NCBI GenBank assembly: GCA_000697055.1 | Contig: JNDT01002236.1 | Coordinates: forward strand, 248,001-312,000 | Origin: Saksenaea vasiformis B4078 | Taxonomy: Eukaryota; Mucoromycota; Mucoromycetes; Mucorales; Saksenaeaceae | DNA: 64,000 nucleotides | Reading direction: 5' to 3' | In this document: positions 36,578-48,720 of the stretch, one piece after another | Layout of the letters: each line of letters starts with the position of its first letter | Numbering within the stretch: the stretch's first letter is position 1 | Notes under the pieces: model-generated | What the model was told of the DNA's origin: nothing | The model's database searches: none | What the model saw: only the letters and a program-made list of their open reading frames with translations | Position numbers and translations under genes: made by a program

Positions 36578-39500
36578 ATGCCTGCTGCTGCTGCACAGAA
36601 AAACACCAAGGGCGAAAGTGAGATCATGAAGCTGAAGGCTTTGGCCGTCAGTGCTTCTCCCTCCGAGGTTGAGACCAAGAAGGCAAAGGAACTCCTCACC
36701 AAGCTTTCCGCTGCTTCCGATGCCGACCGCGAGTCTATCGCCGAAGAACTTGCTGCCTTCGTTAACGCAAACGGCGTCCATTCTCTTAAGCAGTATGGTA
36801 TTCTTGATGCTCTTTCCAAGGATATCAGCAACAAGAAGAATGCTGGTGCTCGTCAGTCCGCTGTTGCTGCCATTGTTGCTCTTAGCAACAGCAGCATCAG
36901 TGTTCAGGCCGAACCCTACATCTTGCCTTTCCTTTCCAACTTCTTGGACCTTCAAGCCGACAAGTCTGCTGCTCTCAAGAACGCTGCTGCCGATGCTGCT
37001 AAGAACTTGGCCCTCAAGGTGAACGCCAACGCTACCGCTGTCATGGTTCCCATCATCCTCGAAGGTCTTAACAACTCCTGCAAGTGGCAGACCAAGATGC
37101 TCTCCTTGGCCCTTTTGGATGAGCTCGCCAAGAACAACAAGACCCAGTTCTTCGTTGTCATTCCCGACGTCATCCCCATTGTCTCTGACTGTATGTGGGA
37201 TACCAAGGCTGATGTCAAGAAGGCTGCCACCGCTACCATGGGCAACATCTGTTCGCTCATTGAGAACAAGGATATCGAGCGTTTCATTCCCGCTGTCATT
37301 GGTTGTATCAACAAGCCCGAGAACGTCCCCGAGACCATTCACTTGCTCGGTGCCACCACTTTCGTCCAGGAAGTCGACTCGCCCACTCTTTCCATCATGG
37401 TTCCTCTTTTGAACCGTGGTTTGAACGAGCGTGCCACTCCTATCAAGCGTAAGTCTGCCCTTATCATTGACAACATGTGTAAGCTTGTCGATGACCCTGA
37501 GATCGCTGCTCCTTTCTTGCCCCTTCTTTTGCCCGCTCTTGAGAAGGTTCAGGATGTTGTTGCCGATCCCGAGTGCCGTGGTGTCGTCCAGAAGGCTTTG
37601 GCTACCTTGACCCGTGTCGGTACCTCCGATGTCCAGATCTTCTCTAAGCAGGAGAAGGCCGACAAGGTCAATAGCACCCTCAAGGAATTGTTGCCCACTG
37701 AGCTCGATGCTTTCTTCGCTCCCTCCGTCAAGTACATCACCGACATCGCTTTGGCTCTTTGCATTGCCAAGAACTTCTTCAAGAACGCCTGGATCGAGTC
37801 TCTCTCTCCCTACACCAAGGCTTTCCTCTCTGCTGAGGACTCCGAGAAGCTTGCTTTCGCTGCTTTGAACAAGTGTGAGGAGGCTGTTACTCCCAAGGAC
37901 CAGGAGGAAGATGATGAGGAAGGTGAGGATCTTTGCAACTGTGAGTTCTCCCTTGCCTATGGTGCCAAGATTCTGTTGAACCGCACTGCTCTCCGCCTCA
38001 AGCGTGGTCGTCGTTATGGTCTCTGTGGTGCCAACGGTTGTGGTAAATCCACCCTCATGCGCGCCATTGCCAACGAACAGGTCGAAGGTTTCCCTCCCAA
38101 GTCCGAGCTCAAGACTGTCTACGTCGAGCACGATATCGATGGTTCCGAAGCCGATACTCCTTTGGTTGACTTCATCATTGCTTCCGAGGGTGTCGAGACC
38201 AAGGACCGAGACCAGGTTGCCAAGATCTTGCGTGAGTACGGTTTCACTGAGGAAATGGTTACCTCCTTCTCCATTGGTGCCCTTTCTGGTGGTTGGAAGA
38301 TGAAGTTGGCTCTTGCCCGTGCTATGTTGATGAACGCCGATATCTTGTTGCTTGACGAACCTACTAACCATTTGGACGTTGTTAACGTTGCCTGGTTGGA
38401 GAACTACCTCTTGGGTCTCAAGACTGTCACCTCCATCATCGTAAGTTATCATTTTTTTGTCTTATTCTATTGGGCGTGGCTATTAATGCAAAAGATTAGG
38501 TTTCTCACGACTCTGGTTTCTTGGACCACGTCTGTTCCGACATCATCCATTATGAAGCCAACTACAAGCTTAAGCGTTACAAGGGTAACCTTTCTGAGTT
38601 CGTCAAGAAGGTCCCCAAGGCCGCCTCCTACTACTCTCTTGAGGCCGCTCAGATCAAGTTCAAGTTCCCTGAGCCCGGTTTCCTTGAGGGTATCAAGACC
38701 AAGGAGCGTGCTATCTTGAAGATGAAGAACGTTGACTTCCAGTACCCCGGTACCCAGAAGAAGCAGTTGATTGACATCAGCATGCAGTGTTCGCTTGCTT
38801 CCCGTGTTGCCGTCATTGGTCCCAACGGTGCCGGCAAGTCTACTTTGATCAAGTTGCTCACTGGCGAGGTAACGGAATGATCACTTGCATAAGACATGTA
38901 GACTTACCTAATTTTGTTCTTATAGATCGAATCTGATGTTGGTTCCGTCTGGAAGCATCCTAACTTGCGTATTGCCTACGTCGCCCAGCACGCTTTCCAC
39001 CATATTGAGAAGCATTTGGACATCACTCCCAACGAGTACATCCAGTGGCGTTATGCTACCGGTGAAGACAGAGAAGAGTTGGACAAGGTTGACCGTGTCA
39101 TCACCGAGGAGGAAGAGAAGCAGATGAACCAGGCTTTCGTTATTGACGGTGAGAAGCGTGTCGTCGATGACATCGTTGGTCGTCGTAAGCTCAAGCAGTC
39201 TTATGAGTACGAAGTTTCTTGGGTTGGTCGCTCTTCCGTCGACAACACCTGGATCTCTCGTCAGAAGCTTGAGACCATGGGTTTCAGCAAGAAGATTGCT
39301 GAAGTCGATGCCCAGGAGGCCGCCAAGTTGGGTCTTAACCGTCCCTTGACTGCCAAGGAAATCGAGAAGCATTTGACTGAAGTCGGTTTGGAGGCTGAGT
39401 TCGCTACTCACTCTCGCATCCGTGGTCTTTCCGGTGGTCAGAAGGTCAAGCTCGTTATTGGTGCTGCCATGTGGAACAAGCCTCACATGTTGGTTCTTGA

Positions 39501-39864
39501 CGAACCTACTAACTACTTGGATCGTGAGTCTCTTGGTGCTCTTGCTGGTGCTATCAAGGAATACGGTGGTGGTGTTGTTATTGTTACTCACAACCGCGAG
39601 TTCTCTGAAGCTCTCTGCACTGAAGTCTGGAAGGTTGACAACGGTCGCCTTACTCCCTCCGGCCACAACTGGGTCTCTGGTAACGGTACCACCGTCATCA
39701 AGGAGGAAGAAGCCGAAGACATGGTTGATGCCCAGGGTAACACCATCAAGGCCGTCAAGAAGAAGGAGAAATTGTCTTCCAAGGAACTCCGTAAGAAGAA
39801 GAAGGAGCGTATGGAGCGTCGCAAGCGTGGTGAGGAAGTCTTCTCTGATGAGGACGACCTGTAA
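36578..39864 (+). CDS. TEF3: Translation elongation factor 3 (eEF3)
   Basis: eEF3 is the fungal ABC-F-like ATPase that helps release E-site tRNA and supports eEF1A-dependent elongation on ribosomes. Exons 36578-38440, 38500-38868 and 38926-39864 give 1056 residues, the normal size. The N-terminal third is a HEAT-repeat array ([26 protein letters not shown]). ABC1 has Walker [10 protein letters not shown], signature [13 protein letters not shown] and Walker [18 protein letters not shown]2 has Walker [10 protein letters not shown], signature LSGGQKVKL and [11 protein letters not shown], with the chromodomain-like insertion between them ([14 protein letters not shown]). The C-terminus is lysine-rich ([15 protein letters not shown]), the usual ribosome-binding tail. 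Codon use is strongly biased to C- and G-ending codons (AAG, GTC, ATC), as expected for a very highly expressed gene. Unusually for this window it has only two introns. Confidence 0.98.
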
Positions 39865-41249
39865 ACTGTTACGCATCGTTTCATTTTCTATATTCTTTTG
39901 TTCATATAACTCTTTCCATTCTATTTCTTTTTAATGTTAAAACGAACGTTTCGATAAAATAAAAGTTTTCAGCATTGTTTCAAGGTACAAAAGGGTCTTT
40001 GAGAAATCTATTTTGCTATATGGCCGCAATGCCGGGCGTGCTACCATGATGTATCATAAATGGATATACAAATCTTCGGGGCTGGCGTTACACACCAGCC
40101 AGCAACACGACCAACGGTATGGCAGTTCTTTGCAGCGTGCAAACTCTAAATGAGCTAACTCCGATTGTTGATCTCATCCGAATCATGGACAAGTTTCACG
40201 CTTCCGTCGTAGAAAGAATGGATCGGATTCATCGATAGACCTTTAGATAAAAGATTCTAGATCCTGGCAGGTTTTGCATCGGACAGATTGTTTATCAAAA
40301 ATAAAGGGCTTTATCTCGAAAGCAAATGAAATGCACAAAACGGATCGTACTGTTTGCGAGTATAGCAAGCCATCTTTGTCGGACAGTAAATGGCTCCTTT
40401 CCGAGAATCGTTGGATCTGCAGATCAGGTTAGCCGCAATTTCCCTTTTTTTTTCTCGGTCTTCTTATTGTCATCCTACATGCACGGTTAACTGCACATCA
40501 GAACCGAAATAACGTCGCCTATGTGGCAATGTCTTTGGCATTTTAGTTCTCCGCAGATCCAGCCTGTTAGAACCAATGATTGTCAGAGTGGGTATTCACG
40601 TGGAGATGAGAAAATTCTGTCTTGTCAATTAACTGTTGATCCCATATTTTCTTTATTTACGGAATCAAGTAGCAACCAGCAAATATCGTTGTTGTTTATT
40701 ACCACTTTATTATAAAGTAAACATGGGTCGCAGGGTGATACACCTTTGAAAAAAATAATAATAATTGATAATTGTAAATACTTTTTTGGTTGTTCCTTAG
40801 AAAAAAGAGAAGGAGACTTTTTTGACGTATTTCATGGCGCGCGAGAGAGAGGTATGAGGCGACGCCGAAAATGTCCAAAAAGAGAAAAGATAGTCGAACC
40901 AGCAGTAGTATAGCGCCCACGCATTGCGTATCTCCCGTATAACGTTGGAGGAATACCTGGTAATTCTGGATGTTCTATTTCGTCAGTCTACGAGAAACAT
41001 GAAGTTTCACCAATCTTCATTCATCGGTCGACGTGATCAAAGCGTAGGTAGCGATTGGATCAAAATTACAGTCACACATCAGGACGAGTACTGGGAAACA
41101 CCCCACTTGGGACCACATGGTGCGTCCCTGTAAGGATAGGAACCCTGAATCACCTATAAAATAAACGCCAAAAAAATTCAATTCTTTTGTTTGTTACTGC
41201 CGTGCGTCAACACTTTCTATTCCTTACTTGATCTAATCATCTTTCTTTG
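39865..41249. other. 1.4-kb spacer, eEF3 3' UTR and PHO89 promoter
   Basis: An AATAAAA-like signal (GATAAAATAAAAG) at about 39954 may serve eEF3 3' processing. No gene is seen in the middle. The sequence before 41250 is T/C-rich and should contain the permease promoter, but I see no Pho4-type CACGTG box that I can support. Confidence 0.5.
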
Positions 41250-42965
41250 ATGCAAGTCCACGACTTTACTTGGATCTTTGCTGTAAGTACTTCGTATTCA
41301 CAATGAATAACAAAAAATCTGATCATTATTGCTTTTTTAGGTTGGTATGGTAGTCGCCTTTGGCGATGCCTACGGTATCGGTGCAAATGATGTTGCCAAT
41401 GCCTTTGCCACTTCCGTCTCCTCTGGATCGCTTTCCCTTGCCCAGGCGTGTCTCATCGCCTGTTTCACTGAATTTCTTGGTGCTTTGCTCCTCGGTTCTC
41501 AGACAGCAGATACTATCAAGGGTGGTATTCTTTCCGTTAGTCGGTTTGCTGACAAGCCTGAGCTGCTCATGCTGGCCATGATGTGCGCTCTTATTGGATC
41601 AGCTACTTGGGTTATCTTTGCCTCTAAAAACGGATGGCCAGTGAGTACCACTCACTCCATTGTCGGTGCTGTCATTGGTGGTAAGTTAAAAAAAAAGACA
41701 TTTAATGATCTGACTTATCTCATGACTTGTCACTAGTTGGTATTGCTGCCTTTGGTGGTGATTCAATTAACTGGACTTGGTCCGGTGTAGCACAGATCAT
41801 TGCATCTTGGTTTATTTCTCCTGTGATTGCTGGTGTCGTTGCGGCCATTATCTATTTGATCACCAAGTATGCCGTGCTTAGACAAGTCGACAGTGTCAAG
41901 TGGGGTCTTCGATCAATTCCTGTCTACTTCTTCTTCACAACAACAATCGAAGCCTTCTACATCATCTATAAGGGTGCACCTGGTACCAAGGCTGCTAAAA
42001 TGACTGTCGGCACCATTGTCGGTATCTCCTTCGGTGTGGGTGCTTTCTTTGCTCTCTTTGCCTGGTTCTTCTTCTGCCCTTGGCTCCGTCGCAAGGTCGT
42101 CGACCGTGAAGATATCCGCTGGTATCATCTTTTCATTATTCCCGTTCTGCCCAAACGCCCTAGAATCGCTGATCCCGAGGGTATCACGAAAGCGCACACC
42201 GTAGAGAGCACAGATCCTTCGGAAGAGACCAAGAATGAACTCAAGGGATGCAAGAAACTTGAAGACGAGGGTTCGGAAAGCGGTGCCGTCTCGCCTGCAC
42301 CCGAAGAAGAAAACCTTTCAGGATTTTCCCGCTTCAAGAAAAGAGTTGTCAAGATGCTTCTTCATGGTATTCGTCAAGATGTTCGTAATCTGGACAACAA
42401 GAAACTTCAGAGCGTTCACGCTGCCGCCGAACTGTACGAAGATGATGTGGAATATATGTTCTCCTTCCTTCAAGTCCTCACTGCCTGTATGGCCTCCTTC
42501 GCTCACGGTTCCAATGACGTGTCGAACGCTGTTGGTCCTATCTCTGCTATCTATGGCATCTGGCAGACTGCTGCTGTCGACATTAGCGGCAAAGCTGAAG
42601 TTCCCATTTGGATTCTTGCTTATGGTGGTGCAGCCATCGATATCGGTCTGGCTACCATGGGTTACCGTGTCATGGCTTCCTTGGGTAACAACATTACGTA
42701 CTTCACTCCCAGTCGTGGTTTCTCCGCAGAACTTGGTGCCGCCTTGACCGTCTTGACTTGCTCAAAGCTCGGCCTTCCCGTCTCTACAACACATTGTATT
42801 ACCGGTGCTACCACTGCCATTGGTCTTTGCAACGGAAATCTTAAGGCTGTCAACTGGAAGATGCTTGCCTGGTGTTTCTTCTCCTGGTTCCTTACCCTTC
42901 CCGCCGCTGGTCTCGTCGCTGGTTGTCTCTTCGCGTTTGCAGCTTATGCACCTACACTTTTCTAA
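41250..42965 (+). CDS. PHO89: High-affinity sodium/phosphate symporter (PiT family)
   Basis: PiT-family permeases such as Pho89 import phosphate with sodium across the plasma membrane and are usually induced by phosphate starvation. Exons 41250-41282, 41341-41680 and 41737-42965 give 533 residues. Both PiT signature repeats are present: GDAYGIGANDVANAFA near the N-terminus and FAHGSNDVSNAVGP in the second half. Each is followed by a paired block ending PVSTTHSIVGAVIG or PVSTTHCITGATTA. Several hydrophobic helices flank a central cytosolic loop of about 130 charged residues (HTVESTDPSEETKNELKG, VVKMLLHGIRQDVRN). The first exon encodes only 11 residues, MQVHDFTWIFA. Codon use is biased, suggesting good expression. 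Confidence 0.95.
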
Positions 42966-45246
42966 TCGTGCTCTCCCTAAATCCGTCCGTTTTCACCTAT
43001 AAACATCAACTGTGTACAATCTTAATCATTCAATTAAAAATATCCTATACATATCATATTTCTAGTTACATAACGGGTTACACATTCTCTTTTTGCATTG
43101 TACTAGGTTTTCTTTATGAAACCGCCCCAAGATTGACTCCGAAGATAAACCAGCAAGTCCCGTTTTCGGAACAGATCTATTCGAAATTGCTGGTTCTCAG
43201 GATCTGTGTTTGCGTCGTTTTAGGGTAATCCGCGTTAGTCAGACGAGATACGTTGTCATAGAATTCCAAATTCTTGTATTCAAAGAAATATGATCTTGTT
43301 TTCTTGCACCTACTGTAGCTAACATGATATCAATGAAGTGCATACTATGCCTAACAGTTTTATGAGATGCGGAGATCTTGATGCCGGCTGTAGAGAAACG
43401 CTATTACTGGTACAGATCCAAAATTGAACTCAGGTCATACATCTCCAGATTTGACATGCAAAATTTTTCCTTACCTCACTCTCCGGACTTCGTTTAAAAT
43501 AAAACAACTCTGGATATTTTAGGGATATCATACATAGTAATAAAGATCCAATCGGCCTAGTGTGTTATTATGATGTGTTCCCGTCATGTGCCATCACGGT
43601 AAATTTGCCATGTTTAGAGTGACACATACGAGAGCAGTGATGATAAATATCAATTTTCTTAAAAGATTACACTGGTTTGCTTCAGAAGTAGACGCTTACG
43701 TATGTGCTTGGGCTCGGAGAAGTCAGTAAGTGCATTTCAGTTTATCCTATCCTGTCGAATCATTGCGCCTCGTTATTCATTAAAATAGTTGATCATGTTT
43801 GTAATGAATAAGTTATTAGCTTTTTCTTTATGTTTATCACACTTAATTCCTCGGCTGACATGGTTCATCGACTTACCAGCTGTAATCCCATCGCTTCCGG
43901 ACACTGTGTTCAGGTGGATATCATGATCGACAATTCATCCATCACTGGAGTACCACGATGCAGAAACTCGGGTCATCCAGGAGCGAACTATTCTGCGAAT
44001 TGCTGCAAAATGAACCACTTCTCAGGGTCAAGATGCATCACTTTCCAGCTCAAAATTTATTCAACGTAATGTAACATTTATTTGGTGCAAAGACGCATTC
44101 AAAATCTATTATCATCTATATAACATTCACTACCAGATCAATTGATGTTATACTTTGCTATGATGTACATATTTTAGAACATTACTGTTCCAAAGTCATG
44201 TGCCATTATAGTTCGTTCGCATAAAGGAACTCACGTTTACCCATAGAAAGATGCGAAAGCGTTTAGATATTTATTGCTGAAAAAGGAAGTATTACACAAT
44301 TGTGCCATAGTTTTCATCCTGAAATTATTCTTTGCTCGTACGCGGCATGGTTGCAGATCTCAGGTTGAGGTACCCTTGATTGAGGAACATCTTACGCGTT
44401 CATTGATTTCTTTGATTCCTATGCAAAAATGCTGATAAGATACGCAAACTTATTCTACTAGGGCACAGGTACGAAATATCCACTTACTTGTTAGTAATCG
44501 TTGTTTGATATGTATTGATGAAACAAGAACGGATTGCCATTAATGCCGGTTGACAATGCCAGTACGGGAACTGCTTGATCAGTTAAATAACAAACGTCAT
44601 GTCCGTCCATTCTTTCAAGTTTCATTTTTGGCTTTAGCGACGTTTTCTTCATTATACTTTAGTTGAAAAATGATAAGGAGAGCTTGATCACGAGTAATTT
44701 TCATCAGTGAAAAATAAGATAAAGAGAAAGATAGAAAGGAAAGCATCGTCTTTGGAAGAAGCAATAAACACGAGTAGATCAAGTGACCTCATTGTTGGAT
44801 CCTAAGGCATTCGCACGGCATCAATTCCCCAAACGGCGACTTTACTTTTTGATATGACTGTACAAATTTTGCGGCTGGAATAACGACAAACTACGGAAAG
44901 GGGCAGACAGGTAAGTACATCAAATTGGGAAGAGATGATACACAAAGAGGTGGACGAGGACAGCTTGTTCAGCGGTGATCAATCCACTGAGGACAAGATA
45001 TGTACCTTCTATCTAAGCATGATAAAAAGGAGATATCAAATATCCCTCGTCCGTTGTCTGGATCGTATTTCTTCAGCATGTATGAATTCGGGTTTTGTTT
45101 GACCAGAAATAATCTCAAAGTGGGAAAAATCTGTATGAAGCTTTCGGGGTTTTAAAGTCTGCTTCGGACACAGCGCAGCCAATCTCATAAAGCGTGTCAC
45201 AACACACACATTACCGCAACCCTCACATTACCACAAACCTGCACAC
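42966..45246. other. 2.3-kb spacer with one repeat fragment
   Basis: Apart from the repeat fragment at 43935-44110 I see no coding content. The interval contains several short ATG-initiated frames without recognisable sequence. Confidence 0.5.
43935..44110. repeat. Fragment of the long TIR repeat family (3' part)
   Basis: The sequence CCATCACTGGAGTACC ... TCATCCAGG.GCGAACTATTC ... AAAATTTATTCAAC..GTAATGT.A.ATTTAT aligns over about 175 bp with 48520-48700, by eye with roughly three quarters identity. It therefore represents the distal part of the element whose long copy is at 47860-48720. The inner TIR core is not present here. Confidence 0.7.
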
Positions 45247-46239
45247 ATGAGTGACGAGGCCAGAGAACTTGCAAAGCAAATCACTGTGGAGGCCGAAGCA
45301 CCTACCAACAATACCCAAAATCCAAATGATGAGGAGGTAGACCAGGTAAATAACGAATAAGGAATCGTTTTTTAAACCCTTTGTTTCAAACGCGATCCAC
45401 ATAGGAATTGGAAGCAATGAAGGCGCATGTAAAGCACATGGAAGAAGAAGCTGCTAGATTGCGTGTTATGCAGACAGAAATGGAGCGATCCATGCGTCCA
45501 GAAGAAGGTAACTTTTGCTTTGGTCTTGATCAGTACATGTAATCATGTTTCAGACAAAGAAGTCGTTGACTCTCGTTCTATATACATTGGTAACGTATGT
45601 AATGATATGCTCTAATCAGGGGCATTTTGATAATCGCTATTATCAGGTTGATTATGGCACGACACCTGAGGAACTGCAAGCACACTTTCAGTCTTGCGGA
45701 ACCATCAATCGAGTTACCATCTTGTGTGATAAGTTTTCAGGTCATCCTAAAGGGTTGGTTGATCAAGAGAATATCGTTTACTTGCGGTCAAAATGCTTAC
45801 AAGAACTTTGAATTGTTTAGTTATGCATATATTGAATTTGCCGAACCTGCATTTGTGGCCGCCGCAACAACGTTGAATGAAAGCCTCTTCCGTGGTCGCA
45901 TACTCAAGGTAAAGTAAAAAAAATATATTTAAAAAAGGAACCAGAAAAAAGTGAAAAAAGTGAAAATCAACATATGTGTGTGTGTGCATTGTATGGCTGT
46001 GGCTGTGTAGGTTGGACCGAAGCGTACAAACATACCTGGATTTTCACAACCGCGTGGCAGGGGAAGAGGTTTCCGAGGTGCTTTCCGCGGTATGCCCTAT
46101 TATGGCCATTCGCCCATGTATGGTTATCGAGGCCGTGGAAGGTAAAGTAGTAGTAGTAGTAGGGTTTATGCAGTGCGCGTCACTTACCACTTTTAACAGA
46201 GGTCGAGGTCGAGGAGGAGCTTTTTACACCCCGTATTAG
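45247..46239 (+). CDS. PAB2: Nuclear poly(A)-binding protein, Pab2/PABPN1 type
   Basis: PABPN1/Pab2 binds poly(A) in the nucleus, sets tail length and links polyadenylation to exosome decay. Seven exons, 45247-45345, 45405-45507, 45554-45594, 45647-45753, 45821-45908, 46011-46141 and 46200-46239, give 202 residues. An acidic N-terminus (NPNDEEVDQ) and a coiled-coil helix ([19 protein letters not shown]) precede a single RRM with RNP2 SIYIGNVDY and RNP1-like GYAYIEFA, plus [16 protein letters not shown] between them. The tail is Arg/Gly-rich ([20 protein letters not shown]) and ends FYTPY, matching the family. The intron at 45754-45820 follows AAAGG and keeps HPKG|YAYIEF in frame. The window also encodes Rrp43 and a poly(A) polymerase, functionally related but dispersed genes. 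Confidence 0.95.
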
Positions 46240-47232
46240 AAACCAAGGCTGTAAATCTAAAAACACACTTTTCAACAAACCAAAAAAAAACAACCTTCAT
46301 CTTATAATAAAAGCAATGTCGGCAGCTTTTTTATTCATCGTCTCCACTCTCTATAATCTCATCCTTGTGAAAATCATCCGAAAACCCCTGTTGCGGGGTT
46401 GGACTTGACATTTCCTACCTTTCACTTGTCATCTGTGCAGCTGTACGAGCTGTCAAATGTAATTTAACAAGTCTGCGTTACCATGCTGGAAGGATATAAA
46501 GTAGAAGAATATTCACTTATGACTAAAATACCGTGATTGTCACAAATTGGAGAGTGCTTTCCTTCGGACGCACAGATAGATCCACTCTTAGACACTGGGA
46601 TAGGTCGAAGTGTATTACAATTATGCTACACCTTTTCCAAGTACTACTTCCTTGTAAGAGCATATGCAAACTAATATACGGTTTATAACCAACTGTAATG
46701 GAAGAATTAGAAAAATCCCGCTATTACAAAGAGGATCAAACATGTTTTTACTTTTGCTTCAGTTACAAAAGTAACGTCATGTCAAATTATCAAAGTCAAT
46801 ATATTTTGACAACTACCCTTCTATTATCCTGCACGATATTTCACAGTACCTTCGTAGATACCGACACGAGCTACAATGTGGTATGTACGCTTTAGAAAGC
46901 AAAAATCAATCAGCAGCTGCACTACAGCGAGTTTGGGCGTTTCCTCCAAGTTTCTTTCTGTCACCCCTAACAAAGCCCGCAATTTCCAAAATAGTGAAAA
47001 GCAGCTTCCCTAAAAAGTGTCTCAGATATTCTGCATATTGCTAATAGCTTTGGTGATGGTTGTGCAACACTAAGAAGGAGCCAATTATCGAAGGCAGCTA
47101 ACATAGGTCCACATACATGGAATGAACTTTGAAAAAAAAGGAAGGTGTTTAAAATCAATTTGATTGAAAAGGATGATATACATCTTTCTTCTCATTTTAT
47201 TCTATGAAGAATACCTATCTTTTAGACTAAAA
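46240..47232. other. 1-kb spacer, no gene seen
   Basis: AATAAAAGCAATG at about 46306 is a plausible 3'-end signal for PAB2. Short frames at 46698-46895 (plus) and 46967-47158 (minus) have no recognisable content. Confidence 0.5.
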
Positions 47233-47794
47233 ATGAACGCTGATGACTTTGCTTTCCTTCTTTCTAAGATTGACGAGATGGACAGGACGATCAACAAGAA
47301 AATCGATGCCTGTATGGATGAGATACGCGCTCTTCACAAAAAAATTGATGAGCTTAATGAGGCATGACTAATCAAGTTGCTACTGCTATATAACAGATAT
47401 ATAGAAGCCTGAAAGCACACCAGAGAGCAACCTGGTCCTCCCTCCCAAAGGTGTCCGTCTACGAGCAGTTACAGTGAAGCAGTTTAAAGGAGCGCTTCAT
47501 TAGTTGGGTGGAACAAACGTCGATGTTGATACCGCCTATAACGTACTTGACTCGTCAGTTGAAAAGGCGTGCGACAAGTTGTTACAAGAGGTTAAGCAGT
47601 CAACTCAGTTGCCAAATCCCACCTGGTCGCATGTTTCAAACTATAAGGTACGAACTACGTGCCAAGAAATCACGAAATTGGCAGTGGGTGCGGGCATCCC
47701 CCTCGACCGCTGCCCAAACGACCGGATGATAGAATGTATGCTTTCCAAGAAGTGGAGATTTCGGCGCAATAATGGCTCCAGACGGGGCCTTTGA
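47233..47794 (+). pseudogene. Broken two-part ORF: coiled coil plus C-terminal domain
   Basis: I do not know the function. The first part starts at the ATG at 47233 and encodes 44 residues with a strong heptad pattern (FLLSKIDEMDRTINKKIDAC). The second part reads from about 47411 with VLPPKGVRLRAVTVKQFKGALH, is stopped by an in-frame TAG at 47501-47503, and resumes in the same frame as LGGTNVDVDTAYNVLDSS, KLLQEVKQSTQLPNPTWSHV and GIPLDRCPNDRMIECMLSKKW. A short coiled coil followed by a P-N-P-x-W motif and an L-x-x-C-x-x-D motif is an arrangement I recall from multicopy Mucorales ORFs, but this is unverified. The stop and the lack of a clear intron between the parts indicate a decayed copy. 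A TIR repeat starts 66 bp downstream. Confidence 0.55.
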
Positions 47795-47859
47795 TGTAAG
47801 ATATCGTCAACAGTTCGCTTAACATTATCTTTACAAGCAAACTGAAATGGATTTTTACA

Positions 47860-48720
47860 CTACTCTATGTAAATTTTGCATCCATCAGGAGCCGGTTTTG
47901 CGTTAAGGAAGGGATGAAATATGCGGTTATCAGTATATAAATTGGCGATAAAATAATACTCTACTTGCATCAACTTGGTCCCCGGATGGACGCAAATTTT
48001 ATCTGAGCAGCATAAAAATTCATTCACCGTTAGTAAATGGAAGATATTTGATGTCAATTCTCTTATCCCCGAAGGGTATTCCCAGCTAATGCTGGGGACC
48101 GGCGCCGCACCTTGGACCGATGGGCCCGGTGAAAGTGGAAAATGGCCATAAGGCCGAGTTTGATAGCACTACAGAGGACTTGGGCGATGCAGCACCTGGC
48201 GAGGACTTGAAGGATGTAATAATGAGTGATAACTTGCATACAAATGGATATCATTTCATTTACCGAATGTAACAAGAGGGAGCTCACTCAGCCAAAGTAG
48301 TTGGAATAGGGGTCTTGTAGGCTAAAATATAAACATGGCGAATGAATGATCCTGTATACTTTTTGAAGAATTGACATCCTTACCGGATGTTTTTAGAAAA
48401 GACAGAGCCAAAGAAAAAGAAAAAAGGAAATTCATGCGTTCCTTTAAATACAGATCATTTTGGGTGGAACCTGCTCTTATCGTGAGACATTTTTACTGCT
48501 TCCGATGGGATACTGCGAATCCATCACTGGAGTACCTACAATGCAAGACTCTGGTTATCCAGGCGCGAACTATTCCTTGGATTAACGCAAAATAAACCAC
48601 TTGCCACCGCAAAGACGTATCGCCTCCCGGTGCAAAATTTATTCAACTTGAACGTAATGTGATATTTATCTGATGCAGATGCTCAGTCAAAATCCAGTAA
48701 ATTGGGCATCCTAAAACAAG
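47860..48720. repeat. TIR repeat family, copy C (longest form)
   Basis: The 132-bp core is 47870-48001, with TAAATTTTGCATCCATC on the left and GATGGACGCAAATTTTA on the right. Similarity to copy B continues through GCGCCGCACCTTGGACCG (about 48101-48118) and GAGCCAAAGAAAAAG (48404-48419) to CCTTTAAATAC. Similarity to the 43.9-kb fragment covers 48520-48700. A second outward TIR-like end, GGTGCAAAATTTATT at 48629-48643, is an inverted match to the left terminus, so the full element may be about 780 bp with a nested short form. Confidence 0.7.

Noticed and set aside
36554..38452. 632-codon open frame on the minus strand opposite eEF3
   Set aside because: It is the antisense shadow of a strongly biased coding sequence; the plus strand carries the full, conserved eEF3 protein with in-frame introns.
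38920..39876. 318-codon minus-strand frame opposite the end of eEF3
   Set aside because: Same cause: codon bias of eEF3 removes stops in the antisense frame.
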